Position numbers and translations under genes: made by a program
The notes under the pieces: generated by a model
Databases searched by the model: none
What the model was told of the DNA's origin: nothing
The model's input: only the letters and a program-made list of their open reading frames with translations
In this document: positions 42,250-52,200 of the stretch, piece by piece
Layout: every line of letters starts with the position of its first letter
Numbering within the stretch: the stretch's first letter is position 1
DNA from: Nitrospira sp.
GTDB lineage: Bacteria > Nitrospirota > Nitrospiria > Nitrospirales > Nitrospiraceae
Direction: 5' to 3'
DNA length: 64,000 nucleotides
Assembly: GCA_009594995.1 (NCBI GenBank)
Contig: VOPR01000070.1
Coordinates: 56,333 to 120,332 of the forward strand

Positions 42250-44160
42250 ATGCCCGCCTCGCTCAAGCATATTGATCCCGGCACCCCGATGGGAGCCACC
42301 CTGATCGCCGGCGGCGCAACATTTCGCTGCTGGGCTCCCCATGCTCAATCCGTGTATGTCGTCGGCGACTTCAATCATCGCGTGCGCAACGACGCGGCGC
42401 TGCTCACCCGGGATCAACAGGGGCACTGGCGGGGTTTCATTCCCGGCGTCAAGGATCGTCAGCGATACATGTTCTACGTGGTGGGCCGGGGGAGCGAGGG
42501 GCTCAAGCGTGATCCCTACGCGCGTGAACTGGACGCGCCGTTCCCCGGCGAATGCATCATTCGCCATACCGACTTTCCCTGGCACGAGAGCGGATTTGTC
42601 ACGCCGCCGTATCACGAATTCGTCATCTATCAGCTTCATGTCGGTACCTTCTTCACCCCGAACCTTCCGCACAAAGGCGGCACGTTTCTCGATGTCGCTC
42701 GTAAATTACCGTATCTCGCAGAGCTCGGCGTCACGGCCTTGCAGCTCATGCCAATACAGGAATTTCAGACGAGCTTCAGCTTGGGGTACAACGGCACCGA
42801 CTATTTTTCACCGGAAATGGATTTCGCCGTAGCGGATGCCGAGCTGCCTGCCTCTGTGGCAGAGGTGAACAAGCTGCTGGATGCCAAAGGCCTGCGCCGG
42901 TATGAGGCGGCTGATTTACGCGGGGAAATGAATCAGCTCAAGGCGCTGGTCGACCTGGCCCACCTTCACGGCCTGGCCGTCCTGCTCGATGTCGTCTACA
43001 ACCATGCGGGCGGTGATTTTGGCGATCAGAGTCTCTATTTCTTCGACCGGCAGGATCCGGCAGGCGGGCAGCGGAACTCCCTGTATTTCACGGACAAGGG
43101 GCATGCGGGTGGGCTGGTCTTCGATTTTTCCAAGCCGGAGGTGCGGGACTTTTTGATCCAGAATGCCAAGTTTTTTCTCGGCGAATATCGCGTCGATGGA
43201 TTCCGGTACGACCAGGTGAGCGTCATCGACCACGACGGGGCGCCGGACGGCTGGCGCTTTTGCCAGGATCTCACTGCCACGCTGCATGCGCAGCGGCCCC
43301 CGACTTTGCACCATGCCGAATACTGGGACGTGAATCCGTTCATCGTCACGCCGCCGCCGGTCGGAGGCGGGTTTGACACGACCCTGACCGACGGGCTGCG
43401 CATTGCCATCCGCGATGTCATTGGCGGCGCGAGTGCGCCGGACGAGCGTCCGCTCAATATGACGGGCCTGGCGGCAAGCCTCTGGCCGAATGGGTTTCAC
43501 GATCCGTGGCGATTCGTGCAGGGGCCGGAGAACCACGACATCGTCTATCTCGGCCGCGAGTCGCGCATGGCCAGACTCGGTGATCCGGATCACCCTCGTT
43601 CCTGGTTCGCCCGCAGCCGCGCGCGTGTTGCAACCGGTCTGAGTCTGACGGCGCCGGGGATTCCCATGCTGTTTATGGGGCAGGAGTTCCTGGAGGACAA
43701 ACAGTGGTCGGATGATTTCGTGGCTCACCGCGATCTGCTGCTCTATTGGAGCGGCCTCGATCAGGGCGACAGGCAAATGCTCGATCATCTGCGCTTCACG
43801 CAGGAACTACTGGCGCTGCGCCGCCGATCACCTGCGTTGCGCGGACAGGGATTCCGCGTGACGCATGTGCACGATCAGAATCGGGTGCTCGCTTTTCATC
43901 GCTGGGTCGAGGGTGAAGGGCATGACGTGATGGTGATCCTGCATCTGGCCAACTTCACCCGGGTCGGCTATCGCATCGGCTTTCCCGCCAACGGCGACTG
44001 GCGCGAAGTCTTCAACAGTGATGTGTATGAGAATTGGATCAATGCCGGGGCTGCAGGGAACAACGGGCGGGTCGTCGCGATGTCACAGCCCCTGCACGGA
44101 TTCGATTCGTCTGCATCGATCGTCCTCCCGGCAAACAGCCTGCTCGTGTTTGCCCGTTAG
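42250..44160 (+). CDS. GH13 alpha-glucan-active enzyme (branching-enzyme/trehalohydrolase type)
   Basis: 636 residues. An N-terminal CBM48-like beta domain (FRCWAPHAQSVYVVGDFNH) is followed by the GH13 barrel: DVVYNHAGGDF (region I), YRVDGFRYDQVS (nucleophile Asp), HHAEYW (acid Glu) and GPENHDIVYL (stabilising Asp), then a C-terminal beta domain. The set fits glucan branching enzyme or malto-oligosyltrehalose trehalohydrolase; the two cannot be separated by eye. AGGAGGGC lies before ATG 42250. No glycogen synthase, glgP or treYZ partner is adjacent. It acts in the cytoplasm on glycogen-like glucan. Confidence 0.85.
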   Translation: MPASLKHIDPGTPMGATLIAGGATFRCWAPHAQSVYVVGDFNHRVRNDAALLTRDQQGHWRGFIPGVKDRQRYMFYVVGRGSEGLKRDPYARELDAPFPGECIIRHTDFPWHESGFVTPPYHEFVIYQLHVGTFFTPNLPHKGGTFLDVARKLPYLAELGVTALQLMPIQEFQTSFSLGYNGTDYFSPEMDFAVADAELPASVAEVNKLLDAKGLRRYEAADLRGEMNQLKALVDLAHLHGLAVLLDVVYNHAGGDFGDQSLYFFDRQDPAGGQRNSLYFTDKGHAGGLVFDFSKPEVRDFLIQNAKFFLGEYRVDGFRYDQVSVIDHDGAPDGWRFCQDLTATLHAQRPPTLHHAEYWDVNPFIVTPPPVGGGFDTTLTDGLRIAIRDVIGGASAPDERPLNMTGLAASLWPNGFHDPWRFVQGPENHDIVYLGRESRMARLGDPDHPRSWFARSRARVATGLSLTAPGIPMLFMGQEFLEDKQWSDDFVAHRDLLLYWSGLDQGDRQMLDHLRFTQELLALRRRSPALRGQGFRVTHVHDQNRVLAFHRWVEGEGHDVMVILHLANFTRVGYRIGFPANGDWREVFNSDVYENWINAGAAGNNGRVVAMSQPLHGFDSSASIVLPANSLLVFAR

Positions 44161-44410
44161 TTGATCCCACGGTAGTTCCCTCCTGTCATCGCCTGTTCTT
44201 GCTCGGTCTCCAGCAGACGCTTGAGAGTTCCTTCTTTCCTCCATCCCGAGAATTCTTCGTAGCACGAGCGACCTCAGGCTGCGGCGGATATCTCCGCCCC
44301 AAAATGGCACCAACGGCGACAGACGGTCGGTGCTGCCCGGGCTAGAGTGTCGATGTGCGGTGCATGGATCTTATTATCGGTCAGGCGCCGACGTACGAGA
44401 GGAGGTCGTG

Positions 44411-44731
44411 ATGACGATGCGGACGGTGACAGCCCTCATGTTGATGTGGTGGATGGGGACGACTAGTCTGGTCGGTGGCCACCAGATTGCCGCTGTTTAT
44501 CCGATGAGTTCGGTTGAGCACGTGGATGCCCGTAATCAATTGCTCACCTTCAAAGCCCAGGACGGCCAAGTGCGGATGTTTCGTGTGGCTGAGTCCGTAG
44601 CCATGGCGCGCGGGACGTTCACGCGGGGAGATCTCGTCAGCATCGAGGTGGATCTCGACGACCAGATCGTGAAGATCGTGAAAGTTCCCCCGCCGACTGT
44701 CTCAGACCGACGCGCGGCGCGTCTCAAATGA
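44411..44731 (+). CDS. Small exported protein, unknown function
   Basis: 106 residues. A signal peptide (VTALMLMWWMGTTSLVGG) is followed by a beta-rich domain (VDARNQLLTFKAQDGQVRMF, GDLVSIEVDLDDQIVKIV) of the kind seen in small periplasmic OB- or SH3-like proteins. AGGAGG lies five bases before the ATG. It ends convergently with the methyltransferase-like gene, 36 bp apart. No family recognised. Confidence 0.75.
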   Translation: MTMRTVTALMLMWWMGTTSLVGGHQIAAVYPMSSVEHVDARNQLLTFKAQDGQVRMFRVAESVAMARGTFTRGDLVSIEVDLDDQIVKIVKVPPPTVSDRRAARLK

Positions 44732-44767
44732 GGAGGAGGTCCTCACGGCCGCCGCGATCATCCGAGG

Positions 44768-45601
44768 TTAGGACTTGGCCCAGCAGGAGGCCACCGGAGG
44801 GTGGGGCCTGGCACGCAGCGGCTGTGGATGAATCCACTGGCCTACTGAACGAAGCCCGGCCCGGCGGCAGTAGGCCGCAGCGGTAGCCGCCTCCTCGACG
44901 CCTTGGTTCACCATGAAGAACGTGCCGTCGGGGGCAAGATTCCGTGCGATACGGGCACAGAGCTGCTCAGGTGAAAAGACGGTCAGGGGGAGCCGCCAGG
45001 CAAGGACCGGCGCCGGTGTCACGAATGGAAACCAGGCTGTGATCACGTCGGCCTGGTCCTCTAGCTCGCAGTAGTTCGCAACCACGAATGATGTCTGCGG
45101 AAGGTCCGCGATATAGCCGGCCACCGCATCGTAACGACTGTAGCCGGTGGGGTAGAGCCGGAATCCCTCCACGTCCACGCCCTTCAATGTTGCCGGGCGA
45201 AAGAATGCGTGAAGCGTTCGCGCATACCAGAAATTTGCGCAGCCTACGTCCGTGACGATGCCGTGACGGGGGATTGGACGATCCATCCGCATCCAGGCCT
45301 GATCGAGCACATCGAGATAGTTGTAGTTGGCCAGGGCTGTATGTCGGCTATAGAGGGATTCAAAGGCCAGGCCATAGCGCGTTCGCAACCCATCAATGCG
45401 AGTTGTCTGCCATGGAGAGAGTTCTGTTAATCGGCCGGCGGGGATTTCGTGATAGGGCCGTCTCGACCAGCGTATCCCCTCGGAGAGGCGGAACCACAGC
45501 TCGTGATAGAGCGAGCGGCAGCGTTGGCCGAAGGAGTAGTGCGGCTTCAGCGGCGGACAGTCGTGCGATGCCTGGGAGGTGGCTGACGGTGCGGTCGCCA
45601 T
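44768..45601 (-). CDS. Putative SAM-dependent methyltransferase-like protein
   Basis: 277 residues. VTDVGCANFWYARTL resembles methyltransferase motif I, and LKGVDVEGFRLYPTG the following acidic motif; the C-terminal part (LCARIARNLAPDGTFFMVNQG) matches the post-motif III region. The N-terminal 90 residues are basic and aromatic and unlike a standard methyltransferase. No clear ribosome-binding site precedes the ATG. It stands between convergent neighbours and is not obviously in an operon. Substrate unknown. Confidence 0.65.
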   Translation of the reverse strand: MATAPSATSQASHDCPPLKPHYSFGQRCRSLYHELWFRLSEGIRWSRRPYHEIPAGRLTELSPWQTTRIDGLRTRYGLAFESLYSRHTALANYNYLDVLDQAWMRMDRPIPRHGIVTDVGCANFWYARTLHAFFRPATLKGVDVEGFRLYPTGYSRYDAVAGYIADLPQTSFVVANYCELEDQADVITAWFPFVTPAPVLAWRLPLTVFSPEQLCARIARNLAPDGTFFMVNQGVEEAATAAAYCRRAGLRSVGQWIHPQPLRARPHPPVASCWAKS

Positions 45602-45666
45602 ATTGAGAAAGTGTCTCTCACGTCGGCGGCTTTTCCAATGAAAAACGAAATGGCCTCACGGGCCTC

Positions 45667-46113
45667 CTACGGTGCGATCAGATCTTTGACCATCTTCCGA
45701 TGCGGAATGCCGGCGTCCATAAACAGCTCGCCGATGACGTTGAATCCGGCTCGTTCATAAAATCCAAGCGCATGGGTCTGGGCGGAGAGGGTGACGCGCG
45801 GCAGGCCGCGTTTCGTTGCCAGGTCGAGCAAGGCGTGGAGTAACGCACGTCCGACTCCGCGTCCCCGCCAGTCCTTGAGTACGGCCATTCTGCCGATGGT
45901 TCCGTTTGCTTGCATCCGTGCGGTGCCGACGGCCTCACCGGCATCATTCCAGGCCAGCACGTGGGCACAACGTGGATCGAGGCCATCCCATTCCAAGTCC
46001 TCCGGCACCGCCTGCTCATGGATAAAAACGGTTGCCCTGATGTTTCGAATGGGTTGTTCGGCCATGGCCCACTCGACCACTTCCACGCGTGGAGATTCAT
46101 CCGCTTGCATCAT
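45667..46113 (-). CDS. GNAT-family N-acetyltransferase
   Basis: 148 residues. The acetyl-CoA site is clear: VLKDWRGRGVGRALLHALL, followed by HALGFYERAGFNVIGELF, the standard GNAT C-terminal pattern. The N-terminal RATVFIHEQAVPEDLEWDG resembles ElaA/YjcF-type GNATs. The frame is open up to 46398, but the extra N-terminal 95 residues look non-coding, so ATG 46113 is chosen; its ribosome-binding site is weak (AAGGA, rather far). Substrate unknown. Confidence 0.88.
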   Translation of the reverse strand: MMQADESPRVEVVEWAMAEQPIRNIRATVFIHEQAVPEDLEWDGLDPRCAHVLAWNDAGEAVGTARMQANGTIGRMAVLKDWRGRGVGRALLHALLDLATKRGLPRVTLSAQTHALGFYERAGFNVIGELFMDAGIPHRKMVKDLIAP

Positions 46114-46383
46114 AGATATCTTTGGTCCTTCGTGTATCTGTCTTGAATTTGACTCCGTCTCGGGCTGTGAATCAAGCGAATGATGGACCTGTTTATCGAC
46201 CATGTTTGTATCGGCAGTGAAGTTTGTTCCGGAGTGGGGAAACGTCGGGTGTGAGCACGCATCAAATTCAATTCTATTTTGGGAGATCGCCGATCGCATG
46301 CTACGGTTCATCATCATGAGTGGTGTGCGAAAAGACGCAGGCCGTGACTGAATTGTTCCGGTACGCATGAAGGAGGCCAACCA
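46114..46383. other. Intergenic region before an uncertain small frame
   Basis: 270 bp with unusually AT-rich patches compared with the neighbours (for example ATCAAATTCAATTCTATTTT near 46260-46280). It may hold promoters of the acetyltransferase gene. No supported gene. Confidence 0.4.
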
Positions 46384-46647
46384 GTGAAGACTCAACATCG
46401 TGTCCGTCGTGTCGTGGCGTCTCGAAGGGTGCGGTCAGGAGTGTGGAGTTCCTGGTGCCATGCCGGCGGGAAATCCGAGACCCCGCGCCTGTTCAGCTGG
46501 GACTTCTTACGTTCGGTCTGGTCCCTCCTGTGCAACGTCACCTGGCGGAAGGCCGGTCGCGGTGGCGAAAGGCGATTCGCCTGGGGCCATGAAGCCATCG
46601 GCTGCACCGCTCCACGTTCCATCGAGGTATATGGTCGCATGAACTGA
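46384..46647 (+). CDS. Uncertain small protein (GTG start, good RBS)
   Basis: 87 residues from GTG 46384, preceded by GAAGGAGG at a plausible distance. The middle is tryptophan-rich (FSWDFLRSVWSLLCNVTWRKAG); no family is recognised. A frame on the opposite strand (46712 to 46392) also has a GAGGAG at nine bases. Because both frames use the same third-codon positions, base composition does not decide between them. At most one is likely to be real. Confidence 0.3.
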   Translation: MKTQHRVRRVVASRRVRSGVWSSWCHAGGKSETPRLFSWDFLRSVWSLLCNVTWRKAGRGGERRFAWGHEAIGCTAPRSIEVYGRMN

Positions 46648-46917
46648 CGTTCTGCACCAGGCTTCCGGTTCCTATCACGTCCACTCGGCTCTTCTTCCGT
46701 CCTGTCTGTCATCCACGGTTTCTCCTCTGTTCGTAAAATCGCATCAGCAGTTGCCGACGGAGGAAGTCCGTTTGCGCGTCGTCACTACGCGAGTTTGGGC
46801 CGTTGCCCATACAGCAGAAAGAAGCTATTGACCCGCCGACCGGTTGAGGCGAAGATGCGGCAGCGCGGCACAGGCCTTGCTGATCATGGCAACAGATTGA
46901 ACGATGAGGGGCGACCT

Positions 46918-47772
46918 ATGAAAGTATTGATTGCAACCGATGGATCGAAATACGGCAAGTGGGCGACGGAATGGGTGGCGCGGATGCCGTTTGCGGACAA
47001 GGCGGAGGTGACGGTCCTGCATGTGACGGACGTCGAAGCGCTGCGCGCGCCCTTTATGTTTCAGCCGGTGGTGATCGGCAATGAGCCGTTTATTCAAGAA
47101 GAAATCAAGCGGATCGAAGCGCGCGGGAAGACTGCCATGGCCGAAGCCAAAGCGCAGATGGCTGCGCTCAAATTGAAGGGCAAGCTGGTCTCGGAGCGAG
47201 GCGCTGCCGGTCCGACGATTCTGGATCGAGCGCCGCAGCGTGATGGATTGGTAGCCATCGGGAGTCGGGGGTTAGATGCGCTCGACCGGTTGATGCTCGG
47301 GAGCATTTCGACTCAAGTCACCCTGCATGCGCCCTGCTCGGTGCTGATCGTCAAGGAAGAGCCGCGTCCGGTGAGCCGTATCCTGTTCGCGGCCGATGGA
47401 TCAAAGGCCTCGGAAAAGGCCTTGCGGTTCCTTTTGACCAAGTTGCAGCCGGAGGCCAGGGAAGGATTTGAGCCGATCGATGTGGTGGTGATGCATGCGA
47501 TGCCCTTTCTGAAGTATCCGGAATTGAAAGAAGCCGGCGCCCGGCTGGTGGAGCAATGTGCCAACAAATTGATCAAAGCCGGGTATGTGGTCGATGAGGT
47601 GGTTCAGTTGGGAAAACCGGCCGATGAAATTTTGAAAGTGGCCTCCAAGAAAAAGGTCGATTTGATCGTGACGGGGGCCAAAGGCATGGGCGCGGTTGCA
47701 CGGTTCCTGCTCGGGAGCGTGTCCACCAAGGTCGTTCAGCACAGTCACTGCTCGGTGCTCGTAGTCCGTTGA
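46918..47772 (+). CDS. Tandem universal stress protein (two UspA domains)
   Basis: 284 residues: two Usp domains, each starting with a VLIATDGSKYG or ILFAADGSKASE strand and ending in an ATP-loop (GSRGLDALDRLMLGSIST; GAKGMGAVARFLLGSVSTK). GAGGGG lies before ATG 46918. It has the same architecture as the 27985 gene, but sequence identity is moderate. It precedes the RND efflux pair by 174 bp, with a palindrome in between, so it is probably a separate unit. It likely binds ATP and signals stress. Confidence 0.92.
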   Translation: MKVLIATDGSKYGKWATEWVARMPFADKAEVTVLHVTDVEALRAPFMFQPVVIGNEPFIQEEIKRIEARGKTAMAEAKAQMAALKLKGKLVSERGAAGPTILDRAPQRDGLVAIGSRGLDALDRLMLGSISTQVTLHAPCSVLIVKEEPRPVSRILFAADGSKASEKALRFLLTKLQPEAREGFEPIDVVVMHAMPFLKYPELKEAGARLVEQCANKLIKAGYVVDEVVQLGKPADEILKVASKKKVDLIVTGAKGMGAVARFLLGSVSTKVVQHSHCSVLVVR

Positions 47773-47915
47773 CGTCGGACTTTCCTGCGGTGCACGTCTG
47801 GGGGCGAAGAAGGCAGCTGTGGCATTTCACCCCGTTCTCCCTGCCGAGAGCGTAGCAAAACGCTGCGCCGGGTTTGTCATTCCTTACAAAAATCAGGGTC
47901 CCCCGCGGCATGCTC

Positions 47916-47941
47916 CCTGCTGTTCATATGAACAGCAGGGG
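47916..47941. promoter_or_regulatory. 26-bp perfect palindrome over the RND operon translation start
   Basis: CCCTGCTGTTCAT (47916-47928) is followed immediately by its exact complement (47929-47941). It ends five bases before GTG 47947, and its right arm supplies the G-rich ribosome-binding site. As DNA it could be a dimeric repressor operator with TGTTCA/TGAACA half-sites; as RNA it would bury the RBS. Which of the two cannot be decided by eye. Confidence 0.6.
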
Positions 47942-47946
47942 GCTAC

Positions 47947-49203
47947 GTGGCACATGAACGATACATGACGTACAGAAGAGGGGATCGGAGAACCGGTTTA
48001 TGCGGGCGATATCGGTCGCTTGCGGTCTTGCTTCGACTGGCGAGCGGAGGTGTGTTGCTCGGGTCGGTGCTGGTGACCGGTACCGGATGCGACCGGGATC
48101 CCGCATCCCCGGTGCCTGCCGACAAGCCTGCCACCCGGGCCGTCAACGGCGTCGTGCAGTTGACCGAGGCTGAAGTTACCCGGGCCGGTATTGAGGTGAT
48201 GACGGTGAAGAAAGAGCCGTTTATCCTGCATCGCGAATTTCCGGCCACCGTTCATGCCAATGAAAATGAGCTGGCGGAAGTCACGACGCTGATCCGGGGA
48301 CGGGTGGTCGAGGTGCTGGTTGATGTGGGGAAGGATGTAAAGAAAGGCGAACGGCTGGCCTTGCTCGACAGCACGGACTTGGGCATGGCGGAAGGCGGAT
48401 ACCTCAAGGCCGCGGCCAGGCAACACGAAGCGCAACTCGCGCATGAACGGGCGGCCAATCTGCATGAGCATCGGGCCATCAGTCTGGCCGAGCTGCAACG
48501 CCGGGAAGCGGAGATGAAGACGGCTCAGGCTGACGCGCGTGAGGCCTCACATCGGTTGAAACTGCTGGGGGTGCCGGAGCAGGAAATTCAGCGTCTCGAC
48601 CGTGAGCGGACCATCCGGTCCGACGTGGCGATCCGGGCACCCTTCGCAGGCCGTGTGATCATGCGCAATATCACGCGCGGAGAAGTGGTGGAGACCTCGC
48701 GAAATTGTTTCACCATCGCCGATTTGTCGGATGTCTGGGTCGTGGCCAGCGTGCCGGAAAAGGACGTGCGCTTTATCCACCCGAACGAGACGGTGCACGT
48801 CGTCGTGGCGGCCTATCCGCATGGTCTGTTTTTCGGGCGCATGACCTATATCAGCGATGTTCTGGATCAGGCCACCAGGACGATGCGCATCCGTGTCACC
48901 GTACCCAATCCGGATCGGACATTGAAGCCGGAGATGTTCGCCATGGTCCGTGTCGATGCCTCGCCACAACCGGATGCGCTGGCGGTGCCGCTGGCTGCCG
49001 TACAGCAGGACGGGGCGGGCAAGGTGCTGTTCGTGCGCCAATCGGAGAATCGATTCGCGCCGCGCCGCGTTCGGCTAGGCGATGAACAAGACGGAATGGT
49101 CATCGTCCTGGAAGGTGTGCACGAAGGCGAAGACGTGGTCGTGAAGGGCGCCTTTGCGATCAAGTCGGAGCTCGATATTCACAAAATCGAGCCCACCCAA
49201 TGA
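47947..49203 (+). CDS. Periplasmic adaptor (MFP) of a heavy-metal RND pump, CzcB/CusB type
   Basis: 418 residues. A signal with lipobox-like VTGTGC suggests lipid anchoring. Domains in order: barrel-sandwich (EVTTLIRGRVVEVLVDVGKDVKKGERL), a helical hairpin (residues about 150-200), beta-barrel (PNETVHVVVAAYPHG) and membrane-proximal domain (GDEQDGMVIVLEGVHEGEDVVVKG). These match HlyD-family adaptors of metal RND systems. The start is GTG 47947, with GGGGG from the palindrome arm as ribosome-binding site. It overlaps the RND gene by four bases. No CusF-like or His-rich metal-binding extension is present. Confidence 0.9.
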   Translation: MAHERYMTYRRGDRRTGLCGRYRSLAVLLRLASGGVLLGSVLVTGTGCDRDPASPVPADKPATRAVNGVVQLTEAEVTRAGIEVMTVKKEPFILHREFPATVHANENELAEVTTLIRGRVVEVLVDVGKDVKKGERLALLDSTDLGMAEGGYLKAAARQHEAQLAHERAANLHEHRAISLAELQRREAEMKTAQADAREASHRLKLLGVPEQEIQRLDRERTIRSDVAIRAPFAGRVIMRNITRGEVVETSRNCFTIADLSDVWVVASVPEKDVRFIHPNETVHVVVAAYPHGLFFGRMTYISDVLDQATRTMRIRVTVPNPDRTLKPEMFAMVRVDASPQPDALAVPLAAVQQDGAGKVLFVRQSENRFAPRRVRLGDEQDGMVIVLEGVHEGEDVVVKGAFAIKSELDIHKIEPTQ

Positions 49204-52200
49204 TTGCCGCGCTGCTGGAATTCTCCCTGCGCCAGCGGATCCTCATCCTCGGCCTGGCCTGTCTGTGCGCGCTGGCCGGCCTGTTCGCCTTTCAGTCCAT
49301 TCCCATCGACGCCTATCCCGATGTCACTAACGTGCAGGTGCAGGTTCTGACGGAAGCGCCGGGCCTGTCTCCGGTCGAAGTGGAACGATTCATTACCTAT
49401 CCGATCGAGCTGCAGATGAACGGGTTGCCGGGATTGATGGAAATCCGCTCGATCTCCAAGTTCGCCCTCTCTCAACTGACCGTGGTGTTCGCGGACGATG
49501 TGGACGTGTATTTCGCTCGCCAGCTGGTATTGGAACGGATTATGGCGGTCAGGGAGCGGTTGCCTGCGGGTCTCGAGCCCGTTCTGGCTCCGGTGACGAC
49601 CGGTCTTGGGGAGATCTATCAATATTATCTCGACAGCCCGAAGGGAATGGAGACCGATGCGGCGCTGGCGGAGACGGCCCTGACGAATCAACGGACGGTG
49701 CAGGATTGGGTGCTCCGCCCCCTGCTGAAGAGCGTGCCGGGCGTCATCGACGTGAACGGCCTGGGTGGATTTGTGAAGCAGTTTCAGGTGCTGGTCGATC
49801 CGGACAAATTGCGCAAATACGGCCTCACGGTGCAGGACATCTTCGCGGCCGTGGAGAAGAACAATGCGAATGCCGGGGGCAATGTGTTGGAACGACACGC
49901 CGAGCGGGCCATTGTGCGCGGGTTGGGACTCATCAAGACGCTGCCCGACATCGAGCGCATCGTCGTTAAGGAAGCGGGCGGGGTTCCGGTGTTCGTGCGT
50001 GACGTGGCGGAGGTTCGCATCGGCCATGCGGTGCGTCATGGGGCTGCGGTGCTGAACGGGGAGCGTGAGGTGGTGGCAGGCACGGTGTTGATGTTGCGCG
50101 GCGGCAACGCGCGCGAGGTCGTGCAGGCCGTCAAACAGCGCACGGAGGCGATTCAGCGTGAAGGGCTGTTGCCGGACGGCCTCAAGATTGTGCCGTTTTA
50201 TGATCGTATAGAATTGGTCACGGCGGCCATTCATACCGTGCGCGACGCGTTGATCGAGGGCGTCGTGCTGGTGACCCTGGTCTTCTTTCTCTTCCTCGGC
50301 CATGTGCGAAGCGCGATCGTGGTGACGGTGTCGCTTCTGGTCACGCCGTTGATCACGTTTCTCGTGATGCAGCGGCTGGGACTTTCCGCCAATCTCATGA
50401 CCTTGGGCGGGTTGGCGATCGGTATCGGCGAAATCGCCGACGGCTCGTTGGTCGTGGTGGAAAACATTTACCGCCATTTGTCGGAGAACCGGCTCCATCA
50501 GCGGTCGCGGCTTGAGGTGATCCTGCGTGCGACGAACGAGGTCGGTCGGCCGATCCTGTTCGGCATTCTGATCATCAGCGTCGTCTTCCTTCCATTGATG
50601 ACCTTGCACGGCATGGAAGGGAAAATGTTTGCACCGCTGGCGTATACCCTGGTCATTTCTTTGCTGGCATCGGTGATCGTGACGTTGACCCTGTCCCCGG
50701 TTCTCGCCTCTCTCATCCTGCGAGGCGACCATCCGGAAGAGACTCGTCTGACCCGTTGGATGAAGGCCCGATATCAGCCGGTGCTCCGTTGGACGCTTGA
50801 CCATCGCGCACCGGTGTTGTTGGGTTCGACGGTGGTGGTGCTGGCGAGTCTGACGCTCCTGCCGTTCGTGGGACGAGAATTTATTCCGATTCTGGAGGAG
50901 GGGGCCCTGACCCCGCAAATCGTGCGTCTGCCGAGTGTCTCGCTGGATGAGTCGATTGCGATTGAGAAGCAGACGCAGAAGGCCATGCTGGAGTTTCCGG
51001 AAGTGCGCCTGTCGGTGAGCAAGATCGGGAGGCCTGACATCGCCGTAGGCCCCGAGGAGCCGAACGAGAGCGACCCGATCGTGACGCTGCGTCCGCGCGA
51101 TACCTGGACCACTGCACAGACGCAAGCGGGCCTGGTGGACGCGATCAGAAAGCGCCTCGCGGAGATTCCCGGTATTTCCGTCCTGATGAGCCAGCCGATC
51201 CAAGAACGGGTCGACGAACTGATTTCCGGGATCAGAACCGAATGTGCCATCAAGCTATTCGGGGACGACCTCGACCTGCTGTATCACCATGCCGAAGCGA
51301 TCGCGGACCTGATGCGAACCATTGACGGGGTGAAAGATGTGAAAGTCGAACAGGTCGCCGGACAGCCGTACCTGACGATCGATATCGACCGGGAGAAGAT
51401 CGCTCGATACGGGATCAACGTGGCGGATGTGCAGGACATCATCACGACCGCCATCGGCGGCAAGCCTGCGACGCAGGTGTATGAAGGCGAGCGGAGGTTT
51501 CAGTTAATTCTCCGGTTCCCTGAGCCCTCGCGCAACAGTATTGGTGCGATTGGAGATATCCGGGTGCGGTCGGCTTCCGGAGCGCCGATCCCATTGAGCG
51601 AGTTGGCCAGGATCGAGATGCGGGAGGGGCCGGCGCGGATCAGCCGCGAACAGGCGAAGCGGCGGATCTACATCGGATTCAATGTCGTGGGGCGCGACAT
51701 CGGTGGGGTCGTCGACGAAGGCCGGAAGCGGTTGGCCGCGCAGATTCGATTACCGCAAGGGTATACGGTGGCCTGGGGCGGCGCGTTTGAGAATATGGAA
51801 CGGGCCAATGCGCGGTTGATGCTGGTGGTGCCGGTCACGCTCGGGTTGGTGTTTTTTCTGCTCTTCTGGGCGTTCCATTCCCTGCGCTACGCCGGGTTGA
51901 TCATTCTGAACCTGCCCTTCGCACTGATCGGCGGGGTCGTGTCCTTGTGGCTCAGCGATCAGTACTTGAGCGTGCCTGCTTCGATCGGCTTTATTGAACT
52001 GTTCGGGTTGGCGGTCGGCAACGGTATCGTGCTCGTCTCGTATATCAACCAGCTTCGGAATGAGGGACAGCAGACGGATGCGGCCATTATGGCGGGCTGT
52101 GTGCTGCGACTCCGTCCGGTCGTGATGACGATGATGACGACTCTCCTGGGACTGCTTCCGTTGGTGTTGGCGCAGGGGATCGGAGCTGAAGTGCAGCGGC

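Noticed and set aside
49179..51203. A 674-codon open frame on the minus strand inside the RND pump gene
   Set aside because: It is antisense to a strongly conserved CzcA-type protein, is His/Arg/Gln-rich without family motifs, and arises from high-GC codon bias.
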